Shown here: positions 38,569-48,634 of the stretch, in pieces | Layout: every line of letters starts with the position of its first letter | Numbering within the stretch: the first letter of the stretch is position 1 | Assembly (NCBI GenBank): GCA_947502975.1 | Contig: CANNBV010000005.1 | Span: 310,001-374,000, forward strand | Source of the DNA: an uncultured Flavobacteriaceae bacterium | Lineage (GTDB): Bacteria > Bacteroidota > Bacteroidia > Flavobacteriales > Flavobacteriaceae | Direction of reading: 5' to 3' | Length of the DNA stretch: 64,000 bases | Program-made: the position numbers and the translations under genes | The notes under the pieces: generated by a model | The model's database searches: none | Told to the model about the DNA's origin: nothing | Seen by the model: only the letters and a program-made list of their open reading frames with translations

Positions 38569-39396
38569 ATGACAAAATACTTACCAAAAATCATAGGGGT
38601 TATCATAAATTTTATCAGCTTCTTTTCTTCAAAATTCGCAGCAAAACTCGCTATCGATTTATTCTCGATGCCAAAAAAAGGAAAAATTAAGCCAGAAGAA
38701 GCTGAATACCTAAAATCCGCTATTCAAGAAGATTTATATTACGAGAGTCTTTCTATAAAAACCTACCACTGGAAAGGTTCTAAAGCAACAGTTTTATTAG
38801 TGCACGGTTGGGAAAGTAATTCCTTTAGATGGAAAAACTTAATTGAAAAATTAAAAGCCGAAGAGTATAACATATATGCAATTGATGCTCCTGCACATGG
38901 CGATTCTGGTGGTAAACTTTTTAACGCCCTACTCTATTCAGAATGTATCAATGTCGTTGTAAAAAAGTTTAATATCAATACTGTAATTGGACACTCTGTT
39001 GGTGGAATGGCTACTGTTTTTTTTCAGCATAAATACCAATTAGAAACTATTGAAAAATTAGTTTTATTAGGGGCTCCTGCAGATTTTATTGGTGTTTTTG
39101 AACGCTATGAATATATTATGGGTTACAACACAAGAGTATCACAAGCTCTAAAAAACTATATTTTAAAGCATTACAATCATTTACCTGAATATTTCTCACC
39201 CGCAATTTTCTCTAGAGAAATCACTGCAAAAGGATTGATAATTCATGATAAAAAGGACAGAATTATACCTTATAAAGATGGTTTAAAGTTCAAAGAGAAT
39301 TACGCTAACGCTACTTTTATAGCAACTAAGGGCTTTGGGCATGGACTAAAATCTGAACCCGTATATCAACATATTCTAGACTTTTTAAACGCCTAA
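38569..39396 (+). CDS. alpha/beta hydrolase
   Basis: 275-residue hydrolase. The oxyanion region is LLVHGWESNS, the nucleophile elbow is IGHSVGGMA (Ser about 142), the acid is probably the Asp in HDKKDRIIPY and the base His is in KGFGHGL near the C-terminus. A hydrophobic N-terminal segment (IIGVIINFISFFSS) could anchor it in the membrane. It begins immediately after the cupin stop. Substrate unknown. Confidence 0.87.
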   Translation: MTKYLPKIIGVIINFISFFSSKFAAKLAIDLFSMPKKGKIKPEEAEYLKSAIQEDLYYESLSIKTYHWKGSKATVLLVHGWESNSFRWKNLIEKLKAEEYNIYAIDAPAHGDSGGKLFNALLYSECINVVVKKFNINTVIGHSVGGMATVFFQHKYQLETIEKLVLLGAPADFIGVFERYEYIMGYNTRVSQALKNYILKHYNHLPEYFSPAIFSREITAKGLIIHDKKDRIIPYKDGLKFKENYANATFIATKGFGHGLKSEPVYQHILDFLNA

Positions 39397-39404
39397 GTTT
39401 GTTG

Positions 39405-39412
39405 TACTTTTG
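39405..39412 (+). promoter_or_regulatory. -7 promoter element of rluF, adjacent to the start codon
   Basis: TACTTTTG matches TAnnTTTG and ends five bases before the ATG at 39418, predicting a leaderless or nearly leaderless message. Confidence 0.45.
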
Positions 39413-39417
39413 CCTTT

Positions 39418-40182
39418 ATGTCTGAAACCTCATTAAAACGTATAAACAAATTTTTAAGTGAAGCTGGATATTGCTCTAGGCGTGAAGCTGATAAACTTAT
39501 TGATGCCGGTAGAGTAACAATAAACGGTATTGTTCCAGAAATGGGAACTAAAATAGCGCCAAATGATGTTGTAGCTGTAGATGGCAAAGAAATTAAAAAC
39601 ACAAAAGTAGCCTTTGTCTATTTAGCTTTCAACAAGCCTATTGGTATAGTTTGTACTACAGATACTTCTGTTGAAAAAGATAATATTATTGATTTTATTA
39701 AGTATCCCAAACGTATTTTTCCCATCGGAAGGTTAGATAAACCCAGTGAAGGTTTAATTCTTTTAACTGATGATGGCGATATTGTAAATAAAATTCTTCG
39801 TGCAAGTAACAATCACGAGAAAGAATATGTTGTTACAGTAGATAAGCCTATTTCTCAAACATTTATCAACCGTATGGCTGGTGGTATTTTTTTATCAGAA
39901 TTAAATCAAACTACAAAAAAATGTAAGGTTGAAAAGTTGAGTACTTACAAATTCAAAATAATTTTAACACAAGGTTTAAACCGACAGATTCGTCGTATGT
40001 GCGATTATTTGAACTATGAGGTTCAAACCTTAAAACGTGTTAGAATTATGAATGTTAAATTAGACGTTCCTGTTGGTGAATATCGTGAGTTGACTAAAGA
40101 AGAGTTTTCTGAGCTTTCAAAACTTATAAGTACGTCTACCAAAACGTTTAAACCATCACAATTAAAGCAAAAAAGAAGCTAA
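39418..40182 (+). CDS. rluF: 23S rRNA pseudouridine synthase, RluF type
   Basis: 254-residue RsuA/RluB/E/F-family enzyme. The N-terminal S4 RNA-binding domain is RINKFLSEAGYCSRREADKL (residues 6-25). The catalytic motif is GRLDKPSEGLILLTDDGD, with the Asp nucleophile in RLDKPSEG. The C-terminal motif is GLNRQIRRMCDYLNYEV. The overall arrangement best fits RluF, which modifies 23S rRNA near position 2604. It may be cotranscribed with the following LytTR gene, which starts two bases after its stop. Confidence 0.88.
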   Translation: MSETSLKRINKFLSEAGYCSRREADKLIDAGRVTINGIVPEMGTKIAPNDVVAVDGKEIKNTKVAFVYLAFNKPIGIVCTTDTSVEKDNIIDFIKYPKRIFPIGRLDKPSEGLILLTDDGDIVNKILRASNNHEKEYVVTVDKPISQTFINRMAGGIFLSELNQTTKKCKVEKLSTYKFKIILTQGLNRQIRRMCDYLNYEVQTLKRVRIMNVKLDVPVGEYRELTKEEFSELSKLISTSTKTFKPSQLKQKRS

Positions 40183-40184
40183 TT

Positions 40185-41057
40185 TTGACTGAGTTTTTGT
40201 CTAAAATATCATATCAAAAAAAGCATATAATTCTTATTTTACTCATTCTTCTTTTAGCTATTTTATTTGAAACCTCCCAACAATTCTACTATATAAAACG
40301 ATTTAATATTTATCAAAATATTGAATTTATTGAGCTTTTAAAAACGCAATCGTTCAAATGGGTAATTTGGTTAATTTTATCATTCTTTCTCATTAAATAT
40401 GTAAAAAAGCAAAATGCTCAAAGCCCAGAAGAAATAAATTACCTAGGCTATATATTATTCATTTTGGCATTGGTTTTTATATGTGTTTTATTAATTTCCA
40501 TACTTCAAATTCTTATCTTTAATAGCGCTTTTTCATTTACTACTTTCTTTAGTGAATATGTTACTTTTTTTATATTTCAAAAAGCTCCAATATATACCTT
40601 AGGTTATATTGCCGTGGCTATAATTACACATTTTTATTTTGTTAATGAACAGTTACAAGTTGAAGTAGAAGCCCTTTCAGAATTAAAATTAAAAAACATT
40701 GAACTCTATAAAGAGTTGAGCAAAAATATAGATGATACAACCAAAGTATTAAACATAAAAATTGGCAACAAACGAAAAATAATACCAGTAACTGATATTA
40801 CTTGGATTGAAGCGGATGACTATTGCGTGATTGTACACACCAGAAAAGAAAATGCATATACAATGCGTAGTACATTAAAAGCGTTAGAAAATAAGCTAGC
40901 CAATAATTTCCTGAGGGTACACAGAAAGGCCATTGTAAATATGGATATGGCTAAAGAGTTAAATCTTTCAAACGTACCAAAACTTATACTTGAAAATAAT
41001 TTGGAAATACAAGTTTCTAAAAGCAACCTCAAAACAGTTAAAAACTTTATAGGCTAA
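40185..41057 (+). CDS. membrane protein with LytTR DNA-binding domain
   Basis: 290 residues: about four membrane helices (17-35, 57-73, 90-115, 133-155), a short coiled coil (about 160-185) and a C-terminal LytTR domain (about 190-290; WIEADDYCVIVHTRKE and LRVHRKAIVNMD). There is no receiver domain, so this is a one-component regulator that would bind DNA from the membrane. The start is TTG at 40185, directly after rluF. Signal and targets are unknown. Confidence 0.86.
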   Translation: MTEFLSKISYQKKHIILILLILLLAILFETSQQFYYIKRFNIYQNIEFIELLKTQSFKWVIWLILSFFLIKYVKKQNAQSPEEINYLGYILFILALVFICVLLISILQILIFNSAFSFTTFFSEYVTFFIFQKAPIYTLGYIAVAIITHFYFVNEQLQVEVEALSELKLKNIELYKELSKNIDDTTKVLNIKIGNKRKIIPVTDITWIEADDYCVIVHTRKENAYTMRSTLKALENKLANNFLRVHRKAIVNMDMAKELNLSNVPKLILENNLEIQVSKSNLKTVKNFIG

Positions 41058-41169
41058 TCCTTTATATTATTTTTAACTAAGCTTACTGCAAATACATATA
41101 CTTTCTCTGCATTTTTAACTTTTCATAATATTTTTTTTATTGATTTGATAAATCAAAAAACGCATTATC

Positions 41170-41742
41170 ATGAAAAAAACGAACAGTCTTATTTTTTGTC
41201 TTCTTATATCTGCTATAGCTTTCGCACAACATAATTATGTAGACCCAGATAGATATCCTTATGGAAGACCAAATCCCAAAGCACCAGAACAAATTAAAGA
41301 TTACGAAGCTATGATTGGAGAATGCAATTGTAAATCAAGTACTAGAAAACAAGATGGTACATGGAATAAAGAAATTGATTTAATTTGGAGGTTTAAATAT
41401 ATATTGAATGGAATGGCTATTCAGGATGAAAGCTTAAAAGCTGATGGAGGACATTCAGGAAGTATTAGACAATTTATCACCGATAGTAGTAGATGGTATG
41501 TACACTGGTATTCTTCTAAAACACCATCCACAAAGTTTCCTGTTTGGGAAGGCAACAAAAAAGAAGATAAAATTATTCTTTACAAAGAGCAAAAAGCGCC
41601 AAACGGTACTGATGGTTTTTATAGGCTTACATTTTATGATATGTCTACAACAGGTTATAAGTGGATTGGTGAATGGGTTGACAAAACTGAAAGTATTGTT
41701 TTTCCAACATGGAAAATTAATTGTATTAGAAAAAAAGAATAA
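41170..41742 (+). CDS. hypothetical exported protein (DUF1579-like fold)
   Basis: 190-residue exported protein with a signal peptide (1-19, ending AIAFAQ). The mature part has the pattern IWRFKYILNGMAIQDE, DSSRWYVHWYSSKTPS and RLTFYDMSTTGYKWIGEWV. It resembles lipocalin-like DUF1579 proteins of Bacteroidota, but the assignment is tentative. It is a single gene after the LytTR protein. Function unknown. Confidence 0.65.
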   Translation: MKKTNSLIFCLLISAIAFAQHNYVDPDRYPYGRPNPKAPEQIKDYEAMIGECNCKSSTRKQDGTWNKEIDLIWRFKYILNGMAIQDESLKADGGHSGSIRQFITDSSRWYVHWYSSKTPSTKFPVWEGNKKEDKIILYKEQKAPNGTDGFYRLTFYDMSTTGYKWIGEWVDKTESIVFPTWKINCIRKKE

Positions 41743-41884
41743 TACAATATAGCTAATGCCATTAGGCTAGTTACTAAATATTCTTATTTTTGAAAAGAAT
41801 GTAAATGGCATGGTACAGCATTAGTATTAATTTAAGGCATTTTTGTGATTTTTAGTATGCCAATAATTAATTCTCTTAGCAGTT

Positions 41885-41959
41885 ATGTATATTTTAGGAT
41901 TTATCCTTTTTATTACTGGTATTTCCATGTTCAAATACAACAAAAGTAAACCTGTTTAA
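41885..41959 (+). CDS. very small hydrophobic protein, 24 residues
   Basis: An ATG frame (MYILGFILFITGISMFKYNK then SKPV) with one membrane-length hydrophobic segment and a basic end, ten bases before the VOC gene. Composition and position suggest a real micro-protein, but the length gives weak support. Confidence 0.35.
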   Translation: MYILGFILFITGISMFKYNKSKPV

Positions 41960-41968
41960 TAATTACTG

Positions 41969-42397
41969 ATGGCATCTATAGTACAACCTTTCCATTTAGC
42001 AATTCCTGTTCATAATTTAGATAAATGTAGAGTGTTTTATAGAGATATTTTAAATTGTGAAGAAGGCAGAAGTAGTGAGCATTGGGTGGATTTTAATTTC
42101 TTTGGGCATCAATTAGTGATTCATTACAAACCAAAGGAAAATTCAGAAGGTTTACATACCAATTCTGTAGACGGAAAAAATGTTCCCGTACCCCATTTTG
42201 GTGTTGTATTAGCTTGGGATGATTTTCATGCACTGTCTAAGGATTTAAAAAATAAAGATGTAGAGTTTATAATTGAACCTTATGTAAGGTTTCAAGGCTT
42301 AGTTGGTGAGCAAGCTACTATGTTTTTCTATGATCCTTCTGGAAATGCTCTAGAATTTAAAGCTTTTAAGGATATGTCTCAATTATTCGCTAAATAA
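41969..42397 (+). CDS. VOC superfamily (glyoxalase/dioxygenase-like) protein
   Basis: 142-residue protein with two beta-alpha-beta-beta-beta modules of the vicinal oxygen chelate fold. Landmarks are [20 protein letters not shown] (residues 6-25, possible metal His), [16 protein letters not shown] (second possible His) and [15 protein letters not shown] (Glu ligand). The metal ligands are present, so enzymatic activity is likely, but the substrate cannot be read. Confidence 0.87.
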   Translation: MASIVQPFHLAIPVHNLDKCRVFYRDILNCEEGRSSEHWVDFNFFGHQLVIHYKPKENSEGLHTNSVDGKNVPVPHFGVVLAWDDFHALSKDLKNKDVEFIIEPYVRFQGLVGEQATMFFYDPSGNALEFKAFKDMSQLFAK

Positions 42398-42419
42398 TCT
42401 GATAAAATTTTCTAATTAG

Positions 42420-43154
42420 TTAAAATGACTCTAAAAGTTTTAAAAACGTCTTTTTTCTACTTCTAGCCAAATCAACTTCACTATTGTCTATTAATTGTAT
42501 TTTCCCTCCTCTTCCACTAATATAGCCTCTAATACAATTCATATTAACGATATTGGATTGGTGTACTCTAAAAAAACCATAATCACTTAAAAGTTCTTCG
42601 TATTCCTTTAAAGTTTTTGCTACAAGAAGTTGCTCCCCATTAATAAAATATATCTTGGTATAATTTCTATCTCCTTCTAGCCTTAGAATCTCACTGTAAT
42701 TAACTATTTTAAAACCACTTTTGTGAGGCAATACAATTTGCTCTTCTTTATCGTCTAATTGATGCGCTTTAAATATTTTATATTGAGATTTATTTAGTCC
42801 TACTTTATTAATTTTTGCAACTGCCTTTTCAAGTTCTTTGAAATCTATAGGTTTTAACAAATAATCTAGAGCACCAAATTTTATGGCTTTTAATGCATAA
42901 TTATTATATGCTGTTGTGAAAATAACATGAAAATTATAATCATCTAAAGATTGTAGCAGATCAAAGCCATTTTCAAATGGCATATTTACATCTAAAAACA
43001 CTAAATCTGGGCTTAATTCTTTAATTAAAACTCTAGCTTCAATTACAGAATATGCTTTACCAATTACCTGTACATTACTACAGAACATGTTTAGCATTCC
43101 AGATAATGTTTCTATAGCGCCTTTTTCATCATCAACTAATATTGCCTTAATCAT
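42420..43154 (-). CDS. LytTR-type response regulator
   Basis: 244-residue cytoplasmic regulator. The receiver domain has VDDEKGA, the phospho-acceptor Asp in LVFLDVNMPFENG and the Lys in YLLKPIDF. The LytTR DNA-binding domain (about 145-244) has LRLEGDRNYTKIYF and FFRVHQSNIVNM. Its start overlaps the stop of the propeller histidine kinase by one base (TAATG), so the two form a cognate pair. Targets unknown. Confidence 0.94.
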   Translation of the reverse strand: MIKAILVDDEKGAIETLSGMLNMFCSNVQVIGKAYSVIEARVLIKELSPDLVFLDVNMPFENGFDLLQSLDDYNFHVIFTTAYNNYALKAIKFGALDYLLKPIDFKELEKAVAKINKVGLNKSQYKIFKAHQLDDKEEQIVLPHKSGFKIVNYSEILRLEGDRNYTKIYFINGEQLLVAKTLKEYEELLSDYGFFRVHQSNIVNMNCIRGYISGRGGKIQLIDNSEVDLARSRKKTFLKLLESF

Positions 43155-46100
43155 TAAATTTCTTTTGGTAATTTAATTGTTACTATTGTTCCTGTTGGAT
43201 CTTTTAAATCTTCAATAATAATATTTGAATTATTACTATTGTTTTCAACCCATACAGATTTAAGTCTATTCTGGGTTATTTTTAAACCTGAATTAGTATT
43301 TTTTATACTTTCATTATGTAACCTTCCTAGTCCATTATCATGAATAGAGCATAATACATATTCATCAAACTCTTTAAATTCTATATTAATAGTTTTATTA
43401 TTCTCTTTTTTACTTAAGCCATGTATTATGGCATTTTCCACTATAGGCTGAATAAACATTGGAGGTATAGTAACATTAAAAGCGTCTATACCATTAGTAA
43501 TAAAGTTTAACATAACAGGCTCATAAAATCTTAAATTCTCTAGAGCAACATAATTTTGAATAACACTTATTTCTTCTTTAAGAGATACGAATTTCTTTTC
43601 TGAGTGTTCTAAAGAAGAACGTATTAGCTTTCCAAATTTATTAAAGTAATCTAGAGAGTTTTTAGTATTATTCGCTACTATAAATTGCTGAATTGAGTTG
43701 AGAGTATTAAATATAAAGTGTGGATTAATTTGGTTTAAAAGCGCTTTTAGCTCCATTTTATTTCGTTCTTGCTCCAAATTTTTATTAGCTATGGTCAAAG
43801 CCTCTTTTTGTTGAGAGATAGTTGAAGTACGTTCTTTGACTATATTCTCTAAAACCAATTGCTTTCTTTTCATTGAGTTATTATACCATTTGAAAGAAAA
43901 CATAAATAACGTAGCAACAAATAGTATATATATAATTTTCGCCCAAATGCTAAGCCACCATGGAGCTGATATAGAAAAAGGATATTCTATTGGTTTACTC
44001 CACTGCGCAGATTTACCAACTGCTTTTAATTTAAATATATATTTGCCTACTGGTATATTTCTATAATCAGCATAATTGTTTTCCGTTGGTGCACTCCAAT
44101 CTTCATCTAATCCTTCAATTTTAAACGAAAATTTAACAGCATGCGGCGCATTCCAATCTATAGCAGAAAACTTAAAATTTAGATGGTTATAATTGTATGG
44201 TAAATACAACTTTTGCGGGTAATTGCTAAACGCTTCTATATTAGAAACATACATATCTATATCTGATAATTCACCTAAAGATTTTAAATAGTCTTTATCG
44301 TTGAGCCCATTATAGTCTATAAATTGCTCATTGATCTCTACGGTATCAAGGTTTAAAAGCGGTGCTTTATTTGAAAACTCGTAGCGCTTTAAATCTAAAA
44401 AGATCAGTCCGCCACTAGTAGTAAATCGTAATAGATTACCACTACTTAAGAGTGTATCACTATAAAAGTCTATACTTTTTAAACCATCTTTTTTGTTAAA
44501 GTTAACAATAATAGCTTGTCCGTTATCTATTCTTTTACTCTTATCTGCTTTTGAAACTAATACCTCATCAGTGACGATACAGCTAATACCTCTCATAGTA
44601 GTTAGCCATAAATTACCATTTTCATCTTCGGTAACAGACGATACTGTTTCGTGTAAAACCCCTTCTTTTTTTGTAAAATTGGTAAATGTACTGCCATCAA
44701 ACCTTGAAGCACCTTTAGATGTGGACGCCCATATATTTTTATACTTATCTTCTGTGATTGATAACACATAATTACCTGCTAACCCTTCATTTTCTGTGTA
44801 GAATATAAAAGTATCTTCTTTTGGATTATACTTACATAGACCTAAACTTTCTGTACCAAACCATATATTTTCTTCGCTATCCTGATACACACAGAGTGCT
44901 CTATTTTCATCTCTGTTTTTAGACATCGTATAGTAAGTTATTCCCTCTTTAGTTAATTTACTCAAACCAGAATCATACCCTGTAAACCATATATTATTAT
45001 GAGTATCTTCTATGAGATCAAAAGCACGCTCGTGTTTTAATCCACTTTTTCTATTATACTCATAAAAATGTGTGCCATCAAACTTTATTAGCCCCTTCCA
45101 AGAACCAAACCAAATGTTATCTTGATGATCTGTTATAATTTCAAAAATCTCATTATAATTAACTCCTTGTGCTTCACCATATATAGTAAAGTTTTGACCA
45201 TCAAATTTGCTAATTTCACCTCCTATATTAGCATACCATATATTTGCATGTTTATCTTCATATATTGAATACACAGTTTTTGGATCTAATGTGTTATCCG
45301 ACTTTGGATTAGAACTTCCAGACATAAATGAATTTAAATTAAACTTAAATGCACCACCGCCTTGTGTTCCTGCCCATAAATTTTGTTGCTTATCGATAAG
45401 CATTGTTCTAATTCTATCGTTTGGCACACCATCATTTATAGAAATATGATGAAAAGTTTCTCCATCATACATCCCCAACCCCCTTTTGTTACTTGCCAAC
45501 CACAAATGCCCATTTTTATCTTCCTTAATACCTTTTATAGAGTTACTGTGTAATCCTTCTTTTTCTGTAAATATTGAAAGTGTTTTTCCATCGTATTTAC
45601 ATAAACCACCATCATAAGTTCCTAGCCATATATTGCCTTTACTATCTTCAAACATTGAAATAATATTTTTTGGTGGCAATCCATCTTCATGTGTATACGT
45701 AATGAAATGTGATTCACTGTAAACTGTAAGACCGTAAGTTGTACCAAACCACATATTTCCCTTAGAGTCTTCTATAACAGAGATAACAATATTACCAGAT
45801 AACCCATCTTCTACATTATAATTTGTAAAGTGCTTACCATTATATTTTACTATACCTTTATCTGTAGTAAACCAAATATTATTGTTTCTATCTTGTGCAA
45901 TGCCAAAGATATTATCACTTAAAAATCCATTTTTTGAGGAGTATTGTGTAAATGTTTTTCCATCGTATTTTACAACACCTTTTTCTATACAAGAGAACCA
46001 AAAATTCCCTTGATGATCTTCTAACATAGTCCAAATACTTGATGTTGATAAAATATCATCTCCTCCCACGAACCTTGTGAACACTTTACCATCAAACCTT

Positions 46101-46642
46101 GTTAAGCCATCAAAATAACAGCCAAACCATAAAAATCCTTTAGAGTCTTCTAATATAGAATACACATATTCAGATCCTAAACCCTGGTCTAAACCCATAC
46201 ATTGTATATCATAAATAGCAGCATCTTTATAAGATGGTGAGGTAGCATTCTCTGGTTTTGCTAGTTTAATATCTAGATGAATCCCAACTAAAGTGGTATC
46301 TTTTCCTAACTCCTTATTTCCCAATTTTGCCTCATCTAATTTTTTTTCAATAGAAGCTATTGATACTATATTAGGTGTCTTAGCCTTTGTGAAACCTTTA
46401 TGCGATTTGTAAACCTCTGGAGCCTTTTGCAATGGCTTTTTTTTAACATACCCTAATGGAATTTCTTCTTTTTTTAACTTAATGGGTACCCCAGTAAATA
46501 AAGTATCTCCTGATGCTAGAACTATAAAATGTTGTTCTTGTTTTTCTTGTTGTTTTATGTTTTCGGTTACCGAGTTGTTTTTTAAACTACATGAAAAAAA
46601 CAGCAAAAACTTTAATATTAATAAAACAGTCTTTTTTTTCAA
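43154..46642 (-). CDS. two-component regulator propeller / LytS-type histidine kinase
   Basis: 1162-residue membrane sensor kinase. The N-terminus is a signal with a possible lipidation Cys (FLLFFSCSLKNN). About 14 Reg_prop repeats (ED..GN.WFG....G..KYDG, about residues 150-740) form two seven-bladed propellers. A Y_Y_Y domain (about 810-870; LPYNYNHLNFKFSAIDW) leads to one membrane helix near 905-925 and a coiled coil. The His_kinase domain has the acceptor in NQINPHFIFNTLNSIQQF and the HATPase has PIVENAIIHGLS. It lacks the response-regulator and AraC parts of hybrid HTCS sensors and pairs with the LytTR regulator downstream. The ligand, possibly glycan-related, is unknown. Confidence 0.92.
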   Translation of the reverse strand: MKKKTVLLILKFLLFFSCSLKNNSVTENIKQQEKQEQHFIVLASGDTLFTGVPIKLKKEEIPLGYVKKKPLQKAPEVYKSHKGFTKAKTPNIVSIASIEKKLDEAKLGNKELGKDTTLVGIHLDIKLAKPENATSPSYKDAAIYDIQCMGLDQGLGSEYVYSILEDSKGFLWFGCYFDGLTRFDGKVFTRFVGGDDILSTSSIWTMLEDHQGNFWFSCIEKGVVKYDGKTFTQYSSKNGFLSDNIFGIAQDRNNNIWFTTDKGIVKYNGKHFTNYNVEDGLSGNIVISVIEDSKGNMWFGTTYGLTVYSESHFITYTHEDGLPPKNIISMFEDSKGNIWLGTYDGGLCKYDGKTLSIFTEKEGLHSNSIKGIKEDKNGHLWLASNKRGLGMYDGETFHHISINDGVPNDRIRTMLIDKQQNLWAGTQGGGAFKFNLNSFMSGSSNPKSDNTLDPKTVYSIYEDKHANIWYANIGGEISKFDGQNFTIYGEAQGVNYNEIFEIITDHQDNIWFGSWKGLIKFDGTHFYEYNRKSGLKHERAFDLIEDTHNNIWFTGYDSGLSKLTKEGITYYTMSKNRDENRALCVYQDSEENIWFGTESLGLCKYNPKEDTFIFYTENEGLAGNYVLSITEDKYKNIWASTSKGASRFDGSTFTNFTKKEGVLHETVSSVTEDENGNLWLTTMRGISCIVTDEVLVSKADKSKRIDNGQAIIVNFNKKDGLKSIDFYSDTLLSSGNLLRFTTSGGLIFLDLKRYEFSNKAPLLNLDTVEINEQFIDYNGLNDKDYLKSLGELSDIDMYVSNIEAFSNYPQKLYLPYNYNHLNFKFSAIDWNAPHAVKFSFKIEGLDEDWSAPTENNYADYRNIPVGKYIFKLKAVGKSAQWSKPIEYPFSISAPWWLSIWAKIIYILFVATLFMFSFKWYNNSMKRKQLVLENIVKERTSTISQQKEALTIANKNLEQERNKMELKALLNQINPHFIFNTLNSIQQFIVANNTKNSLDYFNKFGKLIRSSLEHSEKKFVSLKEEISVIQNYVALENLRFYEPVMLNFITNGIDAFNVTIPPMFIQPIVENAIIHGLSKKENNKTINIEFKEFDEYVLCSIHDNGLGRLHNESIKNTNSGLKITQNRLKSVWVENNSNNSNIIIEDLKDPTGTIVTIKLPKEI

Positions 46643-46849
46643 TTTAATTTTCTTTAATTAATTCTTTTTAAACAAAAGATAAATCTTACACCTTATGATG
46701 TTTTTTTTTATAAATAAAATATCATTGCCCAATTATACTCATATATACCCCGAATGATAAATTTAAAAAATATCTCATGATACATGAATTAACTTTAGTC
46801 TAAACCAAGATATATTTTGATTATCAATCAACCTCCCAAAAAACAAAAC

Positions 46850-47611
46850 ATGCTTAAAGTTCTAATTGTAGAAGACGAATCAATTTCTAGTAAATACATT
46901 GTTTCATTATTGGATAAATTTTTTCCAGATAAATTTATAGTACAAAAAGAACTTGATAGCATTTTAGAAGTTATAACTTGGTTTAAAAAAAATGAGTCTC
47001 CTGATCTTATTTTTATGGATATCCAGCTAAGCGATGGTATTTGTTTTGAAATATTTAAACAAATTGAAATATACAGTCCAATCATATTCACTACAGCTTA
47101 TGACGCTTATGCAATTAAGGCCTTTAAAACTAGTGGCATTGAATATTTATTAAAACCTATTACCGAAAAAGATTTCCAACACGCTGTTACTAAATTTTTA
47201 AGAATGAGAGCGTTTAACAAAGATTCTCAAGAAAACAATGCTAAAATTCATGAATTAAATTTAGAAACTGCCAAAATATATAAAGATCGTTTTCTTGTAA
47301 AACTTGGTAATAAATATACTCCTATTAAAATCAAAGATATAGCCTACTTTTATAAAGATGATATCACATTTGCAAAATGTTTTAGTGGTAATGTATACCC
47401 AATGAGCAACTCACTTTCTTATATAGAAAACGCTATTGATGAAAAACTTTTTTTTAGAGCTAATAGAACGTTTTTGGTAAATATCGATGCTATTGACTAC
47501 TTATCTCAATATAAGCCTGGGCAATTAACTATAAAAGTAAAACCTAAATTCGATGATTTAATTGTTCTAAGTCAAGAAAAATCAAGCCATTTAAAATCTT
47601 TTCTGAATTAG
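46850..47611 (+). CDS. LytTR-type response regulator (paired with convergent PAS kinase)
   Basis: 253-residue regulator from the ATG at 46850; an earlier TTG in frame would add 11 unlikely residues. The receiver has VEDESIS, the phospho-acceptor in LIFMDIQLSDG and YLLKPITEKDF. A LytTR domain occupies about 150-253 (FFRANRTFLVNIDAIDYL). Its receiver is close to that of the stand-alone receiver at 52534-52911. It faces the PAS histidine kinase tail to tail, with a four-base overlap of stop codons; the inverted arrangement is unusual for a cognate pair. Confidence 0.9.
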   Translation: MLKVLIVEDESISSKYIVSLLDKFFPDKFIVQKELDSILEVITWFKKNESPDLIFMDIQLSDGICFEIFKQIEIYSPIIFTTAYDAYAIKAFKTSGIEYLLKPITEKDFQHAVTKFLRMRAFNKDSQENNAKIHELNLETAKIYKDRFLVKLGNKYTPIKIKDIAYFYKDDITFAKCFSGNVYPMSNSLSYIENAIDEKLFFRANRTFLVNIDAIDYLSQYKPGQLTIKVKPKFDDLIVLSQEKSSHLKSFLN

Positions 47612-48630
47612 TCCTCCTTTTCTATAAAAGGTATCCAAGCTTTAAAAGTATCATTAGTATTATCAAATATTGGCCTATTATTTTGTGCTACATATTCATA
47701 TTGTTTTTTAATATTTTTTAATCCTATTCCTAAAGATTCAATTTTTGAATCAATCCGTTTTATTATGTTATTTTTTATTATGATTCCTTTTTTATGAGAT
47801 GAAATTTCAATAGTAATTTTTTTATCTTTATAAAGGGCATTGTGTTTAAACACATTCTCGATTAAAATTTGAATAGAGAATGGTAAAATCATTTTGTTTA
47901 AATCCTTTTCATCAATTTTATACTCTATATCAAATTTATCTTTAAATCTAACCTTTTGTAAATATTCGTAATCCTTGATAAAATTTAACTCTTCTTCTAC
48001 AGTAATTGTTAGTTTATCTCTAATTTCTAGTAAGTAACGATAAGAATGTGCTAGCTTCTCTACATACTCCTTTGCTTGTGAACTATCAACATTAATTAGG
48101 GGTACAAGAACACTTAAACTATTAAAAAAATAATGTGGGCTTACCTGATTTTTTAACACCTGTAACTCTGCTTCAATTTTTTCGCGTTTTAGTTGTTCTT
48201 TTTCAAGTATAGCTTCCTGTAATAACCTATCCTTTTCTTTCCTTAGTGTAATATCTATAATTACAGCTAAAGCGTAAGTTTCGCTACTAGACTTATAATA
48301 ATTCAAACTTATTTCTACTGGAAACTCTGAGTTATCTTTTCGTAAACCAATAACTTCAACACCTATTCCATGTGGTCTCTTCCTTGGGTGCTTTACATAA
48401 CTTTGCCTCAGTGGAACATGCTCTTTCCTACCTGGTTTTGGCATTAAAATTTCTATTTTCTTCCCTAACAACTCATCCTCAGAATAACCAAACATCTGTT
48501 CAGTTATAGGATTTATCATTACTATAACGCCCTTACTATCAGTTAAAACCCATGATTCTGTAGCTGTATTAAAAATAGTTTTTAAAAAATCTTCAGTATA
48601 AAACTCTAAATTATTTTTGATAAATGTCAT
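47608..48630 (-). CDS. PAS-domain LytS-type histidine kinase
   Basis: 340 residues from the ATG at 48630, chosen because the earlier in-frame ATG overlaps the upstream gene. It has no membrane segment, so it is cytoplasmic. The PAS domain (about 12-120) has VLTDSKGVIVMINPITEQMF, GKKIEILMP and PVEISLNYY. The His_kinase domain has the acceptor in NQVSPHYFFNSL and the HATPase region has QILIENVFKHNALY and GIGLKNIKKQYE. It is the last gene of a transcript with the LamG protein, coiled-coil protein and adhesin. Its likely partner is the convergent LytTR regulator. Confidence 0.88.
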   Translation of the reverse strand: MTFIKNNLEFYTEDFLKTIFNTATESWVLTDSKGVIVMINPITEQMFGYSEDELLGKKIEILMPKPGRKEHVPLRQSYVKHPRKRPHGIGVEVIGLRKDNSEFPVEISLNYYKSSSETYALAVIIDITLRKEKDRLLQEAILEKEQLKREKIEAELQVLKNQVSPHYFFNSLSVLVPLINVDSSQAKEYVEKLAHSYRYLLEIRDKLTITVEEELNFIKDYEYLQKVRFKDKFDIEYKIDEKDLNKMILPFSIQILIENVFKHNALYKDKKITIEISSHKKGIIIKNNIIKRIDSKIESLGIGLKNIKKQYEYVAQNNRPIFDNTNDTFKAWIPFIEKED

Positions 48631-48634
48631 GAAG

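Noticed and set aside
41750-41830. Inverted ATGCCATT/AATGGCAT pair after the DUF1579-like gene
   Set aside because: Imperfect, widely spaced and without a T-run; may be chance in A/T-rich DNA.
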